Positions 1 to 10,410 of a stretch of 64,000 nucleotides of DNA are shown one piece after another. The notes under the pieces are model-generated. The model saw only the letters and a program-made list of their open reading frames with translations. It searched no databases and was not told where the DNA came from. The stretch is from Thiobacillus sp. Lineage in GTDB: Bacteria > Pseudomonadota > Gammaproteobacteria > Burkholderiales > Thiobacillaceae. Within the stretch, counting starts at the first letter, position 1; every line of letters starts with the position of its first letter. The position numbers were made by a program, and so were the translations under genes. The stretch covers positions 1 to 64,000 of the forward strand of contig NZ_JADMKC010000001.1 of assembly GCF_018780105.1 (NCBI RefSeq), read 5' to 3'.

Positions 1-579
1 ACCGATGCGATCATTCCCAAGCAGTTCCTGAAATCGATCAAGCGCAGCGGTTTCGGCCCCAACCTGTTCGACGAGTGGCGTTACCTGGACCACGGCGAGC
101 CGGGCAAGTCGAATCACGACCGCCCGCTGAACCCCGATTTCGTGTTGAACCAGCCGCGCTACCAGGGCGCCTCCGTGCTGCTGGCGCGCGACAATTTCGG
201 TTGCGGCTCGAGTCGCGAGCATGCGCCCTGGGCGCTCGAAGATGCAGGCTTTCGCGCCATCATTGCGCCGTCGTTTGCCGATATCTTCTTCAACAACTGT
301 TTCAAGAACGGCATCCTGCCCATCGTGCTGGATGCCGCCATTGTGGACAGCCTGTTCAAGGACTGCGAAGCCAACGAGGGTTATGCGCTGACAGTCGATC
401 TGGATACGCAGACCGTCACCACCCCCACCGGCGCAAGGATTCCGTTCGAGGTGGATGCAGGGCGCAAGCATCGCTTGTTCAATGGTCTGGACGATATCGG
501 CCTGACGCTGTTGCAGGGCGACAAGATCAAGGCGTACGAGGAACGGCGCAAAATCGACGCGCCGTGGTTGTTTGCTTAA
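1..579 (+). CDS. leuD: 3-isopropylmalate dehydratase small subunit (5' end cut by window edge)
   Basis: With LeuC this subunit interconverts 2- and 3-isopropylmalate in leucine synthesis. Frame 1 is open from base 1 and 192 codons remain of a family usually near 210, so only about 20 N-terminal residues lie outside. The first visible residues ([13 protein letters not shown]) and the loop [15 protein letters not shown] are typical of the aconitase-like swivelling domain. It ends 39 bases before leuB, which suggests a leuCDB operon continuing into asd. Identification is by family motifs and context. Confidence 0.97.
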   Translation, partial: TDAIIPKQFLKSIKRSGFGPNLFDEWRYLDHGEPGKSNHDRPLNPDFVLNQPRYQGASVLLARDNFGCGSSREHAPWALEDAGFRAIIAPSFADIFFNNCFKNGILPIVLDAAIVDSLFKDCEANEGYALTVDLDTQTVTTPTGARIPFEVDAGRKHRLFNGLDDIGLTLLQGDKIKAYEERRKIDAPWLFA

Positions 580-618
580 CGTGAATGCACCGCAGCAGGC
601 GGTGACGAAGGTTTACTT

Positions 619-1680
619 ATGAAAATTGCAGTTCTGCCCGGCGACGGGATCGGCCCGGAAATTGTCGCCCAGGCGGTCAAGGTGCTCGATGTCCTGAAAA
701 GCGACGGCGCGAAAATCGAAATGGAAACCGCGCCCATCGGCGGCGCTGGCTATGACGCAGCGGGCGATCCACTGCCGGAAGCCACGCTGAGCCTCGCGCG
801 TGCGGCCGATGCGGTGCTGCTCGGCGCCGTCGGCGGCCCGCAGTACGATGCGCTCGACCGTCCGCTGCGTCCCGAGCGCGGCTTGCTGCGCATCCGCAAG
901 GAACTCAATCTGTTCGCCAACTTGCGCCCGGCACTGCTTTATCCCGAACTGGCCAGCGCCTCTTCGCTGAAGCCCGAAGTGGTGTCCGGCCTCGACCTGA
1001 TGATCGTGCGCGAACTCACCGGCGATGTGTATTTCGGCCAGCCGCGCGGGATTGAAATCAGGAATGGAGAACGCGTTGGCTTCAACACCATGCTGTATTC
1101 CGAATCCGAAGTGCGCCGCGTGGCGCATGTGGCGTTCGGCATCGCGATGAAGCGCGGCAAGAAACTCTGCTCGGTCGAAAAAGCCAACGTGCTGGAATGC
1201 TCCGAGCTGTGGAAGGAAGTGATGATCGAGGTGTCGAAGGACTACCCCGAGGTCGCGCTCTCGCACATGTACGTCGACAACGCGGCGATGCAGTTGATTC
1301 GCGCACCGAAGCAGTTCGACACCATGGTCACCGGCAACATTTTCGGCGACATCCTGTCCGACGCGGCCTCGATGCTGTCGGGCTCCATCGGCATGCTGCC
1401 GTCGGCCTCGCTGGATCAAAACAACAAGGGCATGTACGAACCGATCCACGGCTCTGCCCCCGATATTTCGGGCAAGAACCTGGCGAATCCGCTGGCGACC
1501 ATCCTGTCGGTGGCGATGATGTACCGCTATACCTTTGCCGATCTGGCCACCGCTGACCGCATCGAGGGCGCGGTGAAGAAAGTGATTGCGCAAGGTCTGC
1601 GTACTGGCGATATCTGGACAGAAGGCACGCAAAAGGTGTCGTGCAGCGAAATGGGCGACGCGGTGGTTAAAAGTTTGTGA
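619..1680 (+). CDS. leuB: 3-isopropylmalate dehydrogenase
   Basis: NAD-dependent oxidative decarboxylation of 3-isopropylmalate, the third committed step of leucine synthesis, in the cytoplasm. The 353 residues match the family length. Visible signatures are GDGIGPEIV at the N-terminus, the substrate-loop segment [40 protein letters not shown] and [13 protein letters not shown] near the C-terminus, which carry the metal/substrate aspartates and the NAD-binding loop. ATG at 619 follows leuD closely. The stop is followed by repeated stop codons and a GTGAGGA/TCCTCAC hairpin. Confidence 0.98.
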   Translation: MKIAVLPGDGIGPEIVAQAVKVLDVLKSDGAKIEMETAPIGGAGYDAAGDPLPEATLSLARAADAVLLGAVGGPQYDALDRPLRPERGLLRIRKELNLFANLRPALLYPELASASSLKPEVVSGLDLMIVRELTGDVYFGQPRGIEIRNGERVGFNTMLYSESEVRRVAHVAFGIAMKRGKKLCSVEKANVLECSELWKEVMIEVSKDYPEVALSHMYVDNAAMQLIRAPKQFDTMVTGNIFGDILSDAASMLSGSIGMLPSASLDQNNKGMYEPIHGSAPDISGKNLANPLATILSVAMMYRYTFADLATADRIEGAVKKVIAQGLRTGDIWTEGTQKVSCSEMGDAVVKSL

Positions 1681-1716
1681 GGGGTGAGGGGGTAGGGGTG
1701 AGGACGGAATCCTCAC
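1678..1716 (+). repeat. near-heptameric stop-codon tract and hairpin after leuB
   Basis: After the leuB TGA at 1678 come TGA at 1685, TAG at 1693 and TGA at 1699 in a G-rich tract, spaced 7, 8 and 6 nt. The end of the tract forms the left arm of a 7-bp hairpin: GTGAGGA at 1698-1704 pairs with TCCTCAC at 1710-1716. No T-run follows, so an intrinsic terminator is not supported. The arrangement resembles tracts after three other genes in this window. Confidence 0.5.
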
Positions 1717-1759
1717 GCTTCGCCCCTTACGCCTGACCCCGATTTAATTGGAGATGAAC

Positions 1760-2872
1760 ATGATGAAGGTTGGACTGATCGGCTGGCGCGGCATGGTGGG
1801 TTCCGTGCTGATGGGACGGATGAAAGAGGAGCGCGACTTTGATCTGATCGATCCGGTGTTTTTCACCACCTCCAATGTGGGCGGCAAAGGCCCCGATATC
1901 GGCAAGGACGTGCCCGCGCTCAAGGATGCCCTATCCGTCGACGAGCTGAAACAGTGCGACGCCATCATCACCGCGCAGGGCGGCGATTACACCAAGGAAA
2001 TCTACCCGAAGCTGCGTGCGGCGGGCTGGAACGGCTACTGGATCGACGCAGCGTCGACGCTGCGGATGAAGGACGATGCCATCATCATCCTCGACCCGGT
2101 CAACAAGCAGGTGATTCAGGACGGCATCGCCAACGGCACCAAAACCTATGTCGGCGGTAACTGCACGGTCTCGCTGATGCTGATGGCGATGGGTGGTCTG
2201 TTCGACGCCGGGCTGGTCGAATGGGTGTCGCCGATGACTTATCAGGCGGCGTCCGGCGCCGGCGCGCGCAACATGCGCGAGCTGATCCAGCAGATGGGCG
2301 CGATCAACAGCGAAGTGAAGACCCTGCTCGACGACCCGGCCTCGGCGATTCTCGATATCGACCGCAAGGTGGCCGATTTCATCCGCTCCGACCGCTATCC
2401 GACCGACGCGTGGCCGGTGCCGCTGGCCGGCAACCTGATTCCGTGGATCGACGTCGCGCTGGAGTCCGGCCAGTCGAAGGAAGAATGGAAAGCGCAGGTC
2501 GAAGCCAACAAGATCATGGGCCGCAGCGCGAACCCGATCCCGATCGACGGCCTCTGCGTGCGCGTCGGTGCGATGCGCTGCCACTCGCAGGCGCTCACCA
2601 TCAAACTGACCAAAGACGTCCCGCTCGACGACATCCACGGCCTGCTGGCCGCGCACAACGACTGGGTGAAAGTGGTGCCGAACGACCGTGAGATCACCAT
2701 GCGCGAACTCACCCCGGCGGCAGTGACCGGCACCCTGACGGTGCCGATCGGACGCATGCGCAAGCTCAATCTCGGCCCGCAATACCTGACCGCATTTACC
2801 GTGGGCGACCAGTTGCTGTGGGGCGCGGCAGAACCGTTGCGCCGCATGTTGCGTATCCTGCTGGAAGCTTGA
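1760..2872 (+). CDS. asd: aspartate-semialdehyde dehydrogenase
   Basis: NADPH-dependent reduction of aspartyl phosphate to aspartate semialdehyde, the branch point to lysine/diaminopimelate, methionine and threonine. The gene codes 370 residues from ATG 1760. That start is preferred over TTG 1748 or ATG 1754 because GGAG at 1750-1753 then sits 6 nt upstream. Key features are the dinucleotide-binding start [15 protein letters not shown] and the catalytic cysteine in [10 protein letters not shown], residue 135 as in the Escherichia coli enzyme type. Asd next to leuB is a common betaproteobacterial arrangement. Confidence 0.97.
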   Translation: MMKVGLIGWRGMVGSVLMGRMKEERDFDLIDPVFFTTSNVGGKGPDIGKDVPALKDALSVDELKQCDAIITAQGGDYTKEIYPKLRAAGWNGYWIDAASTLRMKDDAIIILDPVNKQVIQDGIANGTKTYVGGNCTVSLMLMAMGGLFDAGLVEWVSPMTYQAASGAGARNMRELIQQMGAINSEVKTLLDDPASAILDIDRKVADFIRSDRYPTDAWPVPLAGNLIPWIDVALESGQSKEEWKAQVEANKIMGRSANPIPIDGLCVRVGAMRCHSQALTIKLTKDVPLDDIHGLLAAHNDWVKVVPNDREITMRELTPAAVTGTLTVPIGRMRKLNLGPQYLTAFTVGDQLLWGAAEPLRRMLRILLEA

Positions 2873-3005
2873 CCGTATCGGGCCGGAAACCGGCCAGTGC
2901 AGGCCTGGTGCGATTGTTGCATTAAAGATTGCGCGCGATGAGCCGTCAATAATGGCGTCAAGGATTCAACAGCCCCGCTAAGCAGGGCGAAAATGGAGAA
3001 ACGGG

Positions 3006-5468
3006 ATGAAATTGAAGCGCTTCACCACCCAACTGGTGGCCGCAGGACTGATCACCGTGCCGCTGATGGCGCATGCTGCCGGGCTCGGAAAAATGTCCGT
3101 CAGTTCGGCGCTGGGACAACCGCTGGCTGCCGAGATCGAGATTTTTGCGGCAGACAAGGCTGAGCTGGACAGTTTGACGGCCAGCCTCGCTTCGGACCAG
3201 GCTTTCCGGGATGCGAAAGTTGATTTCGCGCCGGTGCTTTCTTCCCTGCGTTTCTCCGTCGAGACCAAGTCCAACGGCAAATCGGTCTTGAAGGTGACTT
3301 CAAATCGTCCGGTGAATGATCCCTTTGTGGACATGCTGATCGAACTGAACTGGGCATCCGGCCGCCTGGTGCGCGAATACACGGTGTTGCTCGATCCACC
3401 CGGCATGTCCCCTCAGGAATCCGTGGCCCCTGTGACCGTGACGCCGACCCGGGCGCCGGCCGCCAAGCCAGCACCCGCTGCAAAAGCACCGGCACCGGTT
3501 GCCGAGCCCGCGCCCAGCAAAGCGCCGGCACCCGCCGCAGCCAAGCCGCCTGCACCCGCGCCGGCGCCCAAGACAGCAGCGCCTGCACCGCGCCCCGCTG
3601 AACCGACAGCCACGCCGGACCAAATTACGGTCAAACGCGGCGAAACGCTGAGCGGAATCGCAAAACGGGTGAGCCCGTCGGGGGTGAGCCTCGAGCAAAC
3701 CCTGGTCGGGCTGTATCGCGAAAACCCCAAGGCATTCGACGGCAACATGAACCGCATGAAAGCCGGCGCGAAGCTGGCGGTGCCTTCGGCAGAAACTGTC
3801 GCCGGCATTCCGCAGCAGGAAGCCGTGCGTGAAATCAAACTGCAGTCTGACGACTGGCGTGCCTATCGCCAGAGCCTCGCCGGCGCAGTCAAGGAAGCAC
3901 CGGCAGCCAAGCCTGCACCGACTCAGGCGAGCAGCGGCAAGGTCACGCCCAAGGTGGAAGACCGTGCCAAGCCCGCGCCCGAAGCACAGAAGGACGTGCT
4001 GAAACTGTCCAAGGTCACGCCGCCGGCAGTCCCGGGCAAGGCTGACGAAAAGCGCGCCCAGCAGGAAAAACAGCGCGCGCAGGAAGAAGACGCAATCGCG
4101 CGGCAGAAGGCGCTTAAAGAATCCGAACAGCGTGCAGCCATGCTGGAAAAACAGATTCAGGATGCGCAGAAACTGATCGAAATGAAAGAGAAGGCCAAGG
4201 CCGCAGCGCCTGCCCCAGCCCCCGTCGCCCCCACGGTTGCGCCCGTGGTGCCGAAGCCGGCCCCTGTGCCAGCACCTGCACCGAAGAAACCCGCTCCCGC
4301 GCCAGTGGTCGAAACGCCCGCCGAGCCTGCTGGAAACTGGTTCGACCCGCTGCTGGCCAACCCCATGTATTGGGGCGGCAGTCTGGCCGCGCTGGGCCTG
4401 GGTGGCGCGCTGTGGTGGATGATGGCGGGCGGCAGTCGCCGTCGCAAAACCGGCACGGCGCTGGACGACAGCATCATGAGCGGTGGCGATGTGCGTCCGA
4501 CTTCCGTGATCGGCGGGGCGGCATCGGGCGGCAGCATCAATACCGGCGACACCTCTTTCCTCACCGACTTCAGCCAGGCCGGGCTGGGCACGATCGACAC
4601 CCATGATGTCGATCCGATAGCCGAGGCCGAGGTCTACATGGCGTATGGACGTGATGCCCAGGCCGAAGAAATTCTCAAGGAAGCGATCAACAAGAACCCG
4701 GATCGCCCCGAAGTTCGCGTCAAGCTGCTCGAAGTGTATGCCGCCCGTCGCAACACCGCGGCTTTCGAATCGGTTGCCGGCGAGTTGTATGCCGCGCTGG
4801 GCAACAAGCAAAGCCCGCTGTGGGATAAAGCCTGCGAAATGGGGCGCAGCATCGACCCAACCAACCCGCTTTACGGTGGCGTGCAGTCCACGGCCCCGGC
4901 CGTGGCGCTGGGCACCGTGGCGGCGACCGATGTCATCGCAGGCGGAGCCGTGGGGAGCGAGTCTGCTCCGGCAGTCGCCGAAGCGTCGTTCGAATCGTCA
5001 GCCGTAATGGTGGCCGAGCCTGAACTGGAACCCGAGATGGAAGCCGATCCGGTGACCAACGCGCCGATGGAATTTGAATCGGCCGGGCATGTCCTGAATT
5101 TCGACGCGCCTGCTGCTGCAGCGCCTGCTTATCAGGAGCCTGACACGCAGGGCCTGGACTTCGATCTGCCCGATCTGGATTTGCCTGCCGCCGCCGCGGA
5201 CGACATGAAGCTCGATCTGGATCTGGGACTGGAAGAAGACAACGGCCCCGTCAGCAAATTCGATTTCAGCGGCCTCGATCTGGATCTGGGCGATTCGGGC
5301 GGCAACGAACTCGAACTCGACGAAGTCGGTACCAAACTGGATCTGGCCCGGGCCTATGTCGAAATGGGTGACAAGGAAGGCGCGCGCGAGATCCTGACCG
5401 AAGTATTGGCCGAAGGCAGCGACAAGCAAAAAGCCGATGCGAAAGGCCTGATGAGTTCGCTTGCATAA
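3006..5468 (+). CDS. fimV: FimV/HubP-family polar landmark protein
   Basis: Inner-membrane, peptidoglycan-binding hub that in relatives organises the cell pole for type IV pili, flagella and chemosensory clusters. The 820 residues show an N-terminal signal segment ending near AHA (about 25), the FimV N-terminal domain (GKMSVSSALGQPLAAEIEI), a Pro/Ala-rich linker, a LysM domain around 205-265 (ITVKRGETLSGIAKRV), a charged coiled coil around 345-400, one membrane span near 452-472, an acidic cytoplasmic region and the conserved C-terminal helical domain (KLDLARAYVEMGDKEGAREIL). The position upstream of truA is conserved in betaproteobacteria. Its last 8 bases overlap the next gene. Confidence 0.92.
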   Translation: MKLKRFTTQLVAAGLITVPLMAHAAGLGKMSVSSALGQPLAAEIEIFAADKAELDSLTASLASDQAFRDAKVDFAPVLSSLRFSVETKSNGKSVLKVTSNRPVNDPFVDMLIELNWASGRLVREYTVLLDPPGMSPQESVAPVTVTPTRAPAAKPAPAAKAPAPVAEPAPSKAPAPAAAKPPAPAPAPKTAAPAPRPAEPTATPDQITVKRGETLSGIAKRVSPSGVSLEQTLVGLYRENPKAFDGNMNRMKAGAKLAVPSAETVAGIPQQEAVREIKLQSDDWRAYRQSLAGAVKEAPAAKPAPTQASSGKVTPKVEDRAKPAPEAQKDVLKLSKVTPPAVPGKADEKRAQQEKQRAQEEDAIARQKALKESEQRAAMLEKQIQDAQKLIEMKEKAKAAAPAPAPVAPTVAPVVPKPAPVPAPAPKKPAPAPVVETPAEPAGNWFDPLLANPMYWGGSLAALGLGGALWWMMAGGSRRRKTGTALDDSIMSGGDVRPTSVIGGAASGGSINTGDTSFLTDFSQAGLGTIDTHDVDPIAEAEVYMAYGRDAQAEEILKEAINKNPDRPEVRVKLLEVYAARRNTAAFESVAGELYAALGNKQSPLWDKACEMGRSIDPTNPLYGGVQSTAPAVALGTVAATDVIAGGAVGSESAPAVAEASFESSAVMVAEPELEPEMEADPVTNAPMEFESAGHVLNFDAPAAAAPAYQEPDTQGLDFDLPDLDLPAAAADDMKLDLDLGLEEDNGPVSKFDFSGLDLDLGDSGGNELELDEVGTKLDLARAYVEMGDKEGAREILTEVLAEGSDKQKADAKGLMSSLA

Positions 5469-6069
5469 CTGTCCCCATCCGGTAGCCCGCATCCTGCTGT
5501 GGTGCGGGTGGGCAGTCGCGGTAGAACGCGCTGCCTTGCCCGAGCTGGGATTACTGGCCGTCGCGATAGCGACGGCCTTTCTGTTTGCGCCCGTCCGTTT
5601 GCAATTGCTGCGACTGCTGCGGCGCACCCGCTGGTTGCTGGCGGTATTGGTGCTGACTTACGCCTATGCGGTGCCGGGTACGGTGCTGTGGCCTGCGTTG
5701 TCCTGGGCGAGTCCCGCCATCGAAGGCCTGCAGCAGGGCGGCTTGCGCGCCGGGCGGCTGGTGCTGCTGCTGGCCGGCCTGGCGGTTATGCTGGCCTATA
5801 CAACGCGGCCGCAGCTGATTTACGGCTTGTATGTTCTGGCACGGCCATTGGCCTGGCTGGGGTTTGACCGCCGCGCGTTCGCCGTGCGCCTGGGATTGAC
5901 GCTGGAATATGTCGAGCAGGCGCCGAAACCGGCACGCTGGCTGGATGCATTGCGCGAGCCCATGCCGGACGAAGCAACGCCCACCACCTACACCCTGCAT
6001 GCCGCACGCTGGCAAAGCTGTGACGTCGCCGTCATACTCGCGGCCTTGTTGCTTGCCGTGTTGGGTTGA
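5461..6069 (+). CDS. EcfT/CbiQ-like integral membrane protein
   Basis: This 202-residue hydrophobic protein has several membrane segments (about 10-45, 55-80, 92-115, 185-200). A central stretch, TTRPQLIYGLYVLARPLAW then LGFDRRAFAVRLGLTLEYV, matches the pattern of T components of energy-coupling-factor transporters. It starts with TTG inside the end of fimV, and no ECF ATPase or S component is nearby, so a free-standing or shared T component, or a degenerate member, is possible. It precedes truA by 10 bases and is probably co-transcribed. Family assignment is by pattern only. Confidence 0.62.
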   Translation: MHNCPHPVARILLWCGWAVAVERAALPELGLLAVAIATAFLFAPVRLQLLRLLRRTRWLLAVLVLTYAYAVPGTVLWPALSWASPAIEGLQQGGLRAGRLVLLLAGLAVMLAYTTRPQLIYGLYVLARPLAWLGFDRRAFAVRLGLTLEYVEQAPKPARWLDALREPMPDEATPTTYTLHAARWQSCDVAVILAALLLAVLG

Positions 6070-6079
6070 TCAACTTCAT

Positions 6080-6859
6080 ATGCGTATTGTTTTGGGTCTG
6101 GAATATTGCGGCGTCGGCTTTTGCGGCTGGCAGTCGCAGCAGCAGGGCTGCGGCGTGCAGGATGCACTGGAAGCCGCCATGGCGGCGATTGCCGGAGAAA
6201 AGATCCGGGTCACCACGGCTGGCCGCACCGATACTGGCGTTCATGCGGCGTTTCAGGTGGTGCATTTCGATACGGACGTGAAGCGGCCGTTGAGCGCCTG
6301 GGTGCGCGGCGTCAACAGTCACTTGCCCGCAGGCGTGGCGGTATTGTGGGCGCGCGAAGTCGGAGAGGATTTCCACGCGCGGTTCGGCGCCATGCAGCGG
6401 GGCTATCGTTATGTGCTGCTGAATCACGCGGTGCGCCCGGGCCTGAATCAGGGCCTGATCGGCTGGCACCACAACCCGCTCGATGCGGCGGCGATGAATG
6501 CAGCGGCTGCGCTACTGATCGGCCAGCACGATTTCACCGCTTTTCGCGCCGCCGAATGCCAGGCCAAGTCGCCGGTCAAGGATTTGCGGTTGCTGCAGAT
6601 CGAACGGCGCGGCGACTATCTATTGTGTGATTTCCGCGCCGACGGTTTTTTGCACCACATGGTGCGCAATCTGATGGGCAGCCTGATCCAGGTGGGCGCG
6701 GGCGCCCATCCGCCTGCATGGATACGCGAAATTCTGGACGGCCGCGATCGCACGCGCGCCGCGCCCACATTTGACGCAGCCGGGCTGTATCTCACCCATA
6801 TCCGCTATCCTGCGCACTTTGCCCTACCGGAAACCTCTGAGCGATGGCTGTTCGCGTAA
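6080..6859 (+). CDS. truA: tRNA pseudouridine(38-40) synthase
   Basis: Converts uridines 38-40 of tRNA anticodon arms to pseudouridine. From ATG 6080 the product has 259 residues, the normal family size; the frame is open further upstream but [11 protein letters not shown] is the typical N-terminus. The catalytic aspartate is residue 51 in GRTDTGVHA, and the C-terminal [13 protein letters not shown] segment is also diagnostic. It overlaps trpF by 16 bases, a coupling of truA and trpF common in this group. Confidence 0.96.
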   Translation: MRIVLGLEYCGVGFCGWQSQQQGCGVQDALEAAMAAIAGEKIRVTTAGRTDTGVHAAFQVVHFDTDVKRPLSAWVRGVNSHLPAGVAVLWAREVGEDFHARFGAMQRGYRYVLLNHAVRPGLNQGLIGWHHNPLDAAAMNAAAALLIGQHDFTAFRAAECQAKSPVKDLRLLQIERRGDYLLCDFRADGFLHHMVRNLMGSLIQVGAGAHPPAWIREILDGRDRTRAAPTFDAAGLYLTHIRYPAHFALPETSERWLFA

Positions 6860-7461
6860 AAATCTGCGGCATTACCCGGTTACAGGATTTGCACGCCGCC
6901 TGCGCGGCCGGGGCGGATGCGCTGGGATTCGTGTTTTACGAAAAAAGCCCGCGCAACGTATCGGCCGAGACCGCCGCCGCCCTGCTGCGCGCGCTGCCGC
7001 CCTTCGTGCAATCGGTGGGATTGTTCGTCAACGCCGAGCCCGCTTTCATTGCTGCGGTGCTCAAAGCCGTACCGCTGGATATGTTGCAGTTTCACGGCGA
7101 TGAGACGCCAGCCGACTGCGAACGCCACGGCCGACCCTATATCAAGGCAGTACGGGTCAATCAGGACACGGATTTGTTAAAATGCGCGGCTGACTTCGGT
7201 TCGGCCCGAGGCTTGTTGCTCGACGCCTGGGTGGCGGGCGTGGCAGGTGGCACCGGCGAGCGCTTCGACTGGAACCTGATCCCGGCAGAACTTCCGGGCC
7301 CGGTCATTCTGTCGGGCGGTTTGACTCCGGACAACGTCGCCGCAGCGGTGCAACAGGTGCGCCCCTGGGCCGTCGACGTGTCATCCGGCGTAGAAATAAG
7401 CAAAGGCATCAAGGACGCGCAGAAGCTTGCGCAATTCATAGCGAAAGCGAAAGCATCATGA
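6844..7461 (+). CDS. trpF: phosphoribosylanthranilate isomerase
   Basis: Amadori rearrangement of phosphoribosylanthranilate to CdRP in tryptophan synthesis. This 205-residue (beta/alpha)8 barrel begins VKICGIT, with the catalytic cysteine at residue 8. The general-acid aspartate lies in LLLDAWVAG, and the phosphate-binding strands [11 protein letters not shown] and VDVSSGVE are present. The start lies inside the end of truA, and its stop overlaps the trpB start through ATGA. Confidence 0.97.
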   Translation: MAVRVKICGITRLQDLHAACAAGADALGFVFYEKSPRNVSAETAAALLRALPPFVQSVGLFVNAEPAFIAAVLKAVPLDMLQFHGDETPADCERHGRPYIKAVRVNQDTDLLKCAADFGSARGLLLDAWVAGVAGGTGERFDWNLIPAELPGPVILSGGLTPDNVAAAVQQVRPWAVDVSSGVEISKGIKDAQKLAQFIAKAKAS

Positions 7462-8657
7462 AGCTGACAGATTTTCCCGATTCCCACGGCCACTTCGGCC
7501 CTTACGGCGGCGTATTCGTCGCCGAAACCCTGATGGCGGCGCTCGACGAATTGCGCGTCGAATACGAAAAGGCGCGCAACGATCCGGCCTTCATCGCCGA
7601 GTTCGAGTATGAACTGAAACACTACGTCGGCCGCCCCAGTCCGGTCTATCACGCCAAGCGCCTGTCCGAGCAATACGGCGGCGCGCAGATCTACCTCAAG
7701 CGCGAAGACCTCAACCACACCGGTGCGCACAAGATCAACAACACCATCGGCCAGGCCTTGCTGGCGCGGCGCATGGGCAAAAAGCGCGTCATCGCCGAAA
7801 CCGGCGCCGGCCAGCACGGCGTGGCCTCGGCCACCGTCGCCGCGCGCTACGGCATGGAATGCGTGGTCTACATGGGCGCCGAAGACGTCGCCCGGCAGTC
7901 GCCCAACGTCTACCGCATGAAGCTGCTTGGCGCGACCGTGGTGCCGGTGTCCTCCGGATCGAAAACCCTGAAAGATGCGCTGAACGAAGCGATGCGCGAC
8001 TGGGTTACCAACGTCGAGTCGACTTTCTACATCCTCGGCACCGCGGCCGGTCCGCATCCCTATCCGATGCTGGTGCGCGACTTCCAGTGCGTCATCGGCC
8101 GCGAAGCCATCGTGCAGATGCAGGAACAGGCCAATCGCCAGCCCGATTGCGTGGTTGCCTGCGTCGGCGGCGGCTCCAATGCCATCGGCATTTTCTATCC
8201 CTATCTGGCGCATCCCGGCGTCAAGCTGATCGGCGTCGAGGCGGGCGGTTCCGGCATCGCTTCGGGCAAACACGCAGCGCCCCTGTCCGCAGGCAGCCCC
8301 GGCATTCTGCACGGCTTCCGCAGCTATCTGATGCAGGACGAAAACGGCCAGATCATCGAAACCCATTCAGTGTCGGCCGGCCTCGACTATCCCGGCGTCG
8401 GCCCCGAACACAGCTGGCTCAAAGACGAACACAAGGCCGAATACGTCGCCATCAACGACGATGAAGCCATGGCGGCATTCCACGACCTGTGCAAGTACGA
8501 AGGCATCATTCCCGCGCTGGAATCCAGCCACGCCGTGGCCCAGGCGAAGAAGCTCGCGCCGACCATGAAGAAGGACCAGATCATTCTGGTGAACCTTTCG
8601 GGTCGCGGCGACAAGGACATCAACACCGTCGCGAAGCTGTCGGGAATCACGCTCTGA
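7458..8657 (+). CDS. trpB: tryptophan synthase beta chain
   Basis: PLP enzyme that joins indole and serine to make tryptophan. The 399 residues contain the PLP lysine K92 in HTGAHKINN, the serine-activating glutamate region AETGAGQHG, the phosphate-binding loop GGGSNAIG and the C-terminal LSGRGDKD. It begins by ATGA overlap with trpF and is followed after 40 bases by trpA, so the alpha and beta chains are made together. Confidence 0.98.
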   Translation: MKLTDFPDSHGHFGPYGGVFVAETLMAALDELRVEYEKARNDPAFIAEFEYELKHYVGRPSPVYHAKRLSEQYGGAQIYLKREDLNHTGAHKINNTIGQALLARRMGKKRVIAETGAGQHGVASATVAARYGMECVVYMGAEDVARQSPNVYRMKLLGATVVPVSSGSKTLKDALNEAMRDWVTNVESTFYILGTAAGPHPYPMLVRDFQCVIGREAIVQMQEQANRQPDCVVACVGGGSNAIGIFYPYLAHPGVKLIGVEAGGSGIASGKHAAPLSAGSPGILHGFRSYLMQDENGQIIETHSVSAGLDYPGVGPEHSWLKDEHKAEYVAINDDEAMAAFHDLCKYEGIIPALESSHAVAQAKKLAPTMKKDQIILVNLSGRGDKDINTVAKLSGITL

Positions 8658-8697
8658 TGAACGCTTCACCCAAGACCGACTTTAGATTGAGTAGACC

Positions 8698-9504
8698 ATG
8701 AGCCGTATTGGCCAGACATTTGCCGCGCTGAAAGCGCAAAACAAGAAAGCCCTGATCCCCTTCATTACCGCGGGCGACCCCGGTCGGGGGATGACGGTGC
8801 CGCTGATGCACGCGCTGGTCGAGGCCGGCGCCGACATCATCGAGCTGGGGGTGCCGTTTTCCGATCCGATGGCGGATGGCCCGGTGATCCAGCGTGCCTC
8901 GGAGCGTGCGCTGGCAAACAAGATCGGTTTGAAGGACGTGCTGGCGATGACTGCGGAATTCCGCAAAATCAATACGACGACGCCGGTGGTGTTGATGGGT
9001 TATGCCAATCCGGTCGAGCGCATGGGCTACGCAGTCTTTGCCGAAGCCGCAAAGGCGGCGGGCGTCGATGGCGTGCTGACGGTGGACATCCCGCCGGAAG
9101 AGTCGGTCGGCGTGGCAGACGTGTTCAAGGCAGCCGGGCTGGATCCGATTTTTCTGCTGTCGCCGACCACCCCGGAGTCGCGGGTGGAATTGGTCGCAGC
9201 AGCAGCAGGCGGGTTTATCTACTACGTGTCGCTCAAGGGCGTCACCGGCTCGGCCAATCTCGACATGGACGAAGTCGCGCAGAAAATCGCCACCATCCGC
9301 CGCCACTGCACCCTGCCTGTCGGCGTGGGCTTCGGTATCCGCGACGCGGCGACCGCCGAGGCGGTGGCGCGCATCGCCGATGCGGTGGTGGTGGGCAGCC
9401 GCATCGTGAACGAAATTGAAACCTCGCCCGAAAGCGAAGTGGTCAGCCGCGTCAAAACCCTGGTGCAGGATTTGCGCCGCGGGGTGGACGCAGCGTCGAA
9501 ATAA
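8698..9504 (+). CDS. trpA: tryptophan synthase alpha chain
   Basis: Cleaves indole-3-glycerol phosphate to indole, which is channelled to TrpB. The product is a 268-residue TIM barrel. The two catalytic acids are at the classical places: Glu49 in ELGVPFSDP and Asp60 in [15 protein letters not shown]. The flexible loop and phosphate site ([16 protein letters not shown]) are intact. It sits between trpB and accD in a continuous + strand operon. Confidence 0.98.
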   Translation: MSRIGQTFAALKAQNKKALIPFITAGDPGRGMTVPLMHALVEAGADIIELGVPFSDPMADGPVIQRASERALANKIGLKDVLAMTAEFRKINTTTPVVLMGYANPVERMGYAVFAEAAKAAGVDGVLTVDIPPEESVGVADVFKAAGLDPIFLLSPTTPESRVELVAAAAGGFIYYVSLKGVTGSANLDMDEVAQKIATIRRHCTLPVGVGFGIRDAATAEAVARIADAVVVGSRIVNEIETSPESEVVSRVKTLVQDLRRGVDAASK

Positions 9505-9531
9505 AGTCAGAACAAGCAAGCGGAGAAAACT

Positions 9532-10401
9532 ATGAGCTGGTTCCAGAAAATCCTGCCGCCGAAGATCAAGCGGCGTGTCCAGTCGGACAAAAAATCCATG
9601 CCCGAGGGTTTGTGGTCGAAATGCCCGGCATGCAACGAAGTGCTGTATCGCGCCGACCTCGAAAGCAATCTCGAAGTGTGTCCCAAGTGCGGCCACCATC
9701 ACCGCGTCGGCGCCCGCGCCCGGCTGGCGATGCTGCTGGATGGCGATGGCCAGACCGAAATCGGCGCGCGCGTCACACCACTCGACCCGCTCAAATTCAA
9801 GGACAGCAAGAAATATCCGGAGCGCCTGAAAGAAGCCCAGACCGCTACCTCGGAAACCGACGCGCTGGTGGTGATGGGCGGCAGCATCAAGGCCGTGCCG
9901 GTGGTGGTGGCGGCGTTTGAATTCAAGTTCATGGGCGGTTCGATGGGTTCGGTGGTGGGCGAGCGTTTCGTGCTGGGCGTGGAAGCCGCGATCGAATCGA
10001 ATTCCGCCTTCATCTGCTTTGCCGCCAGCGGCGGCGCGCGCATGCAGGAAGGCCTGTTTTCCCTGATGCAGATGGCCAAAACCTCGGCCGCGCTGACCCA
10101 GTTGTCGCGTCATCACCTGCCCTTCGTTTCGGTGTTGACCGATCCGACCATGGGCGGCGTGTCGGCCAGCTTTGCCATGCTGGGCGACCTGATCGTCGCC
10201 GAGCCGAATGCGCTAATCGGTTTTGCCGGCCCGCGCGTGATCGAGCAGACCGTGCGCGAAACTCTGCCGGAAGGTTTTCAGCGCGCCGAGTTCCTGCAGG
10301 AAAAAGGCGCGGTCGACCGCATCATCGATCGCCGCCAGATGCGCGACGAGCTCGCAACCACGCTGGCGATGATGATGGGACGCCCCGCGCTTGCTGCCTA
10401 G
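9532..10401 (+). CDS. accD: acetyl-CoA carboxylase carboxyltransferase beta subunit
   Basis: With AccA it transfers the carboxyl group from biotinyl-BCCP to acetyl-CoA, giving malonyl-CoA for fatty acid synthesis. The 289 residues include an N-terminal zinc ribbon with C31, C34, C50 and C53, and the crotonase-like carboxyltransferase fold ([35 protein letters not shown]). The trpA-accD-folC order is usual in gamma- and betaproteobacteria. GGAG lies a few bases before ATG 9532. Confidence 0.98.
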   Translation: MSWFQKILPPKIKRRVQSDKKSMPEGLWSKCPACNEVLYRADLESNLEVCPKCGHHHRVGARARLAMLLDGDGQTEIGARVTPLDPLKFKDSKKYPERLKEAQTATSETDALVVMGGSIKAVPVVVAAFEFKFMGGSMGSVVGERFVLGVEAAIESNSAFICFAASGGARMQEGLFSLMQMAKTSAALTQLSRHHLPFVSVLTDPTMGGVSASFAMLGDLIVAEPNALIGFAGPRVIEQTVRETLPEGFQRAEFLQEKGAVDRIIDRRQMRDELATTLAMMMGRPALAA

Positions 10402-10410
10402 AAGCCTGGC

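Noticed and set aside
3412-4330. Pro/Ala-rich repeats in fimV as a DNA tandem repeat or CRISPR-like array
   Set aside because: They are low-complexity protein linkers without regular unit length; no direct repeats with spacers are present.
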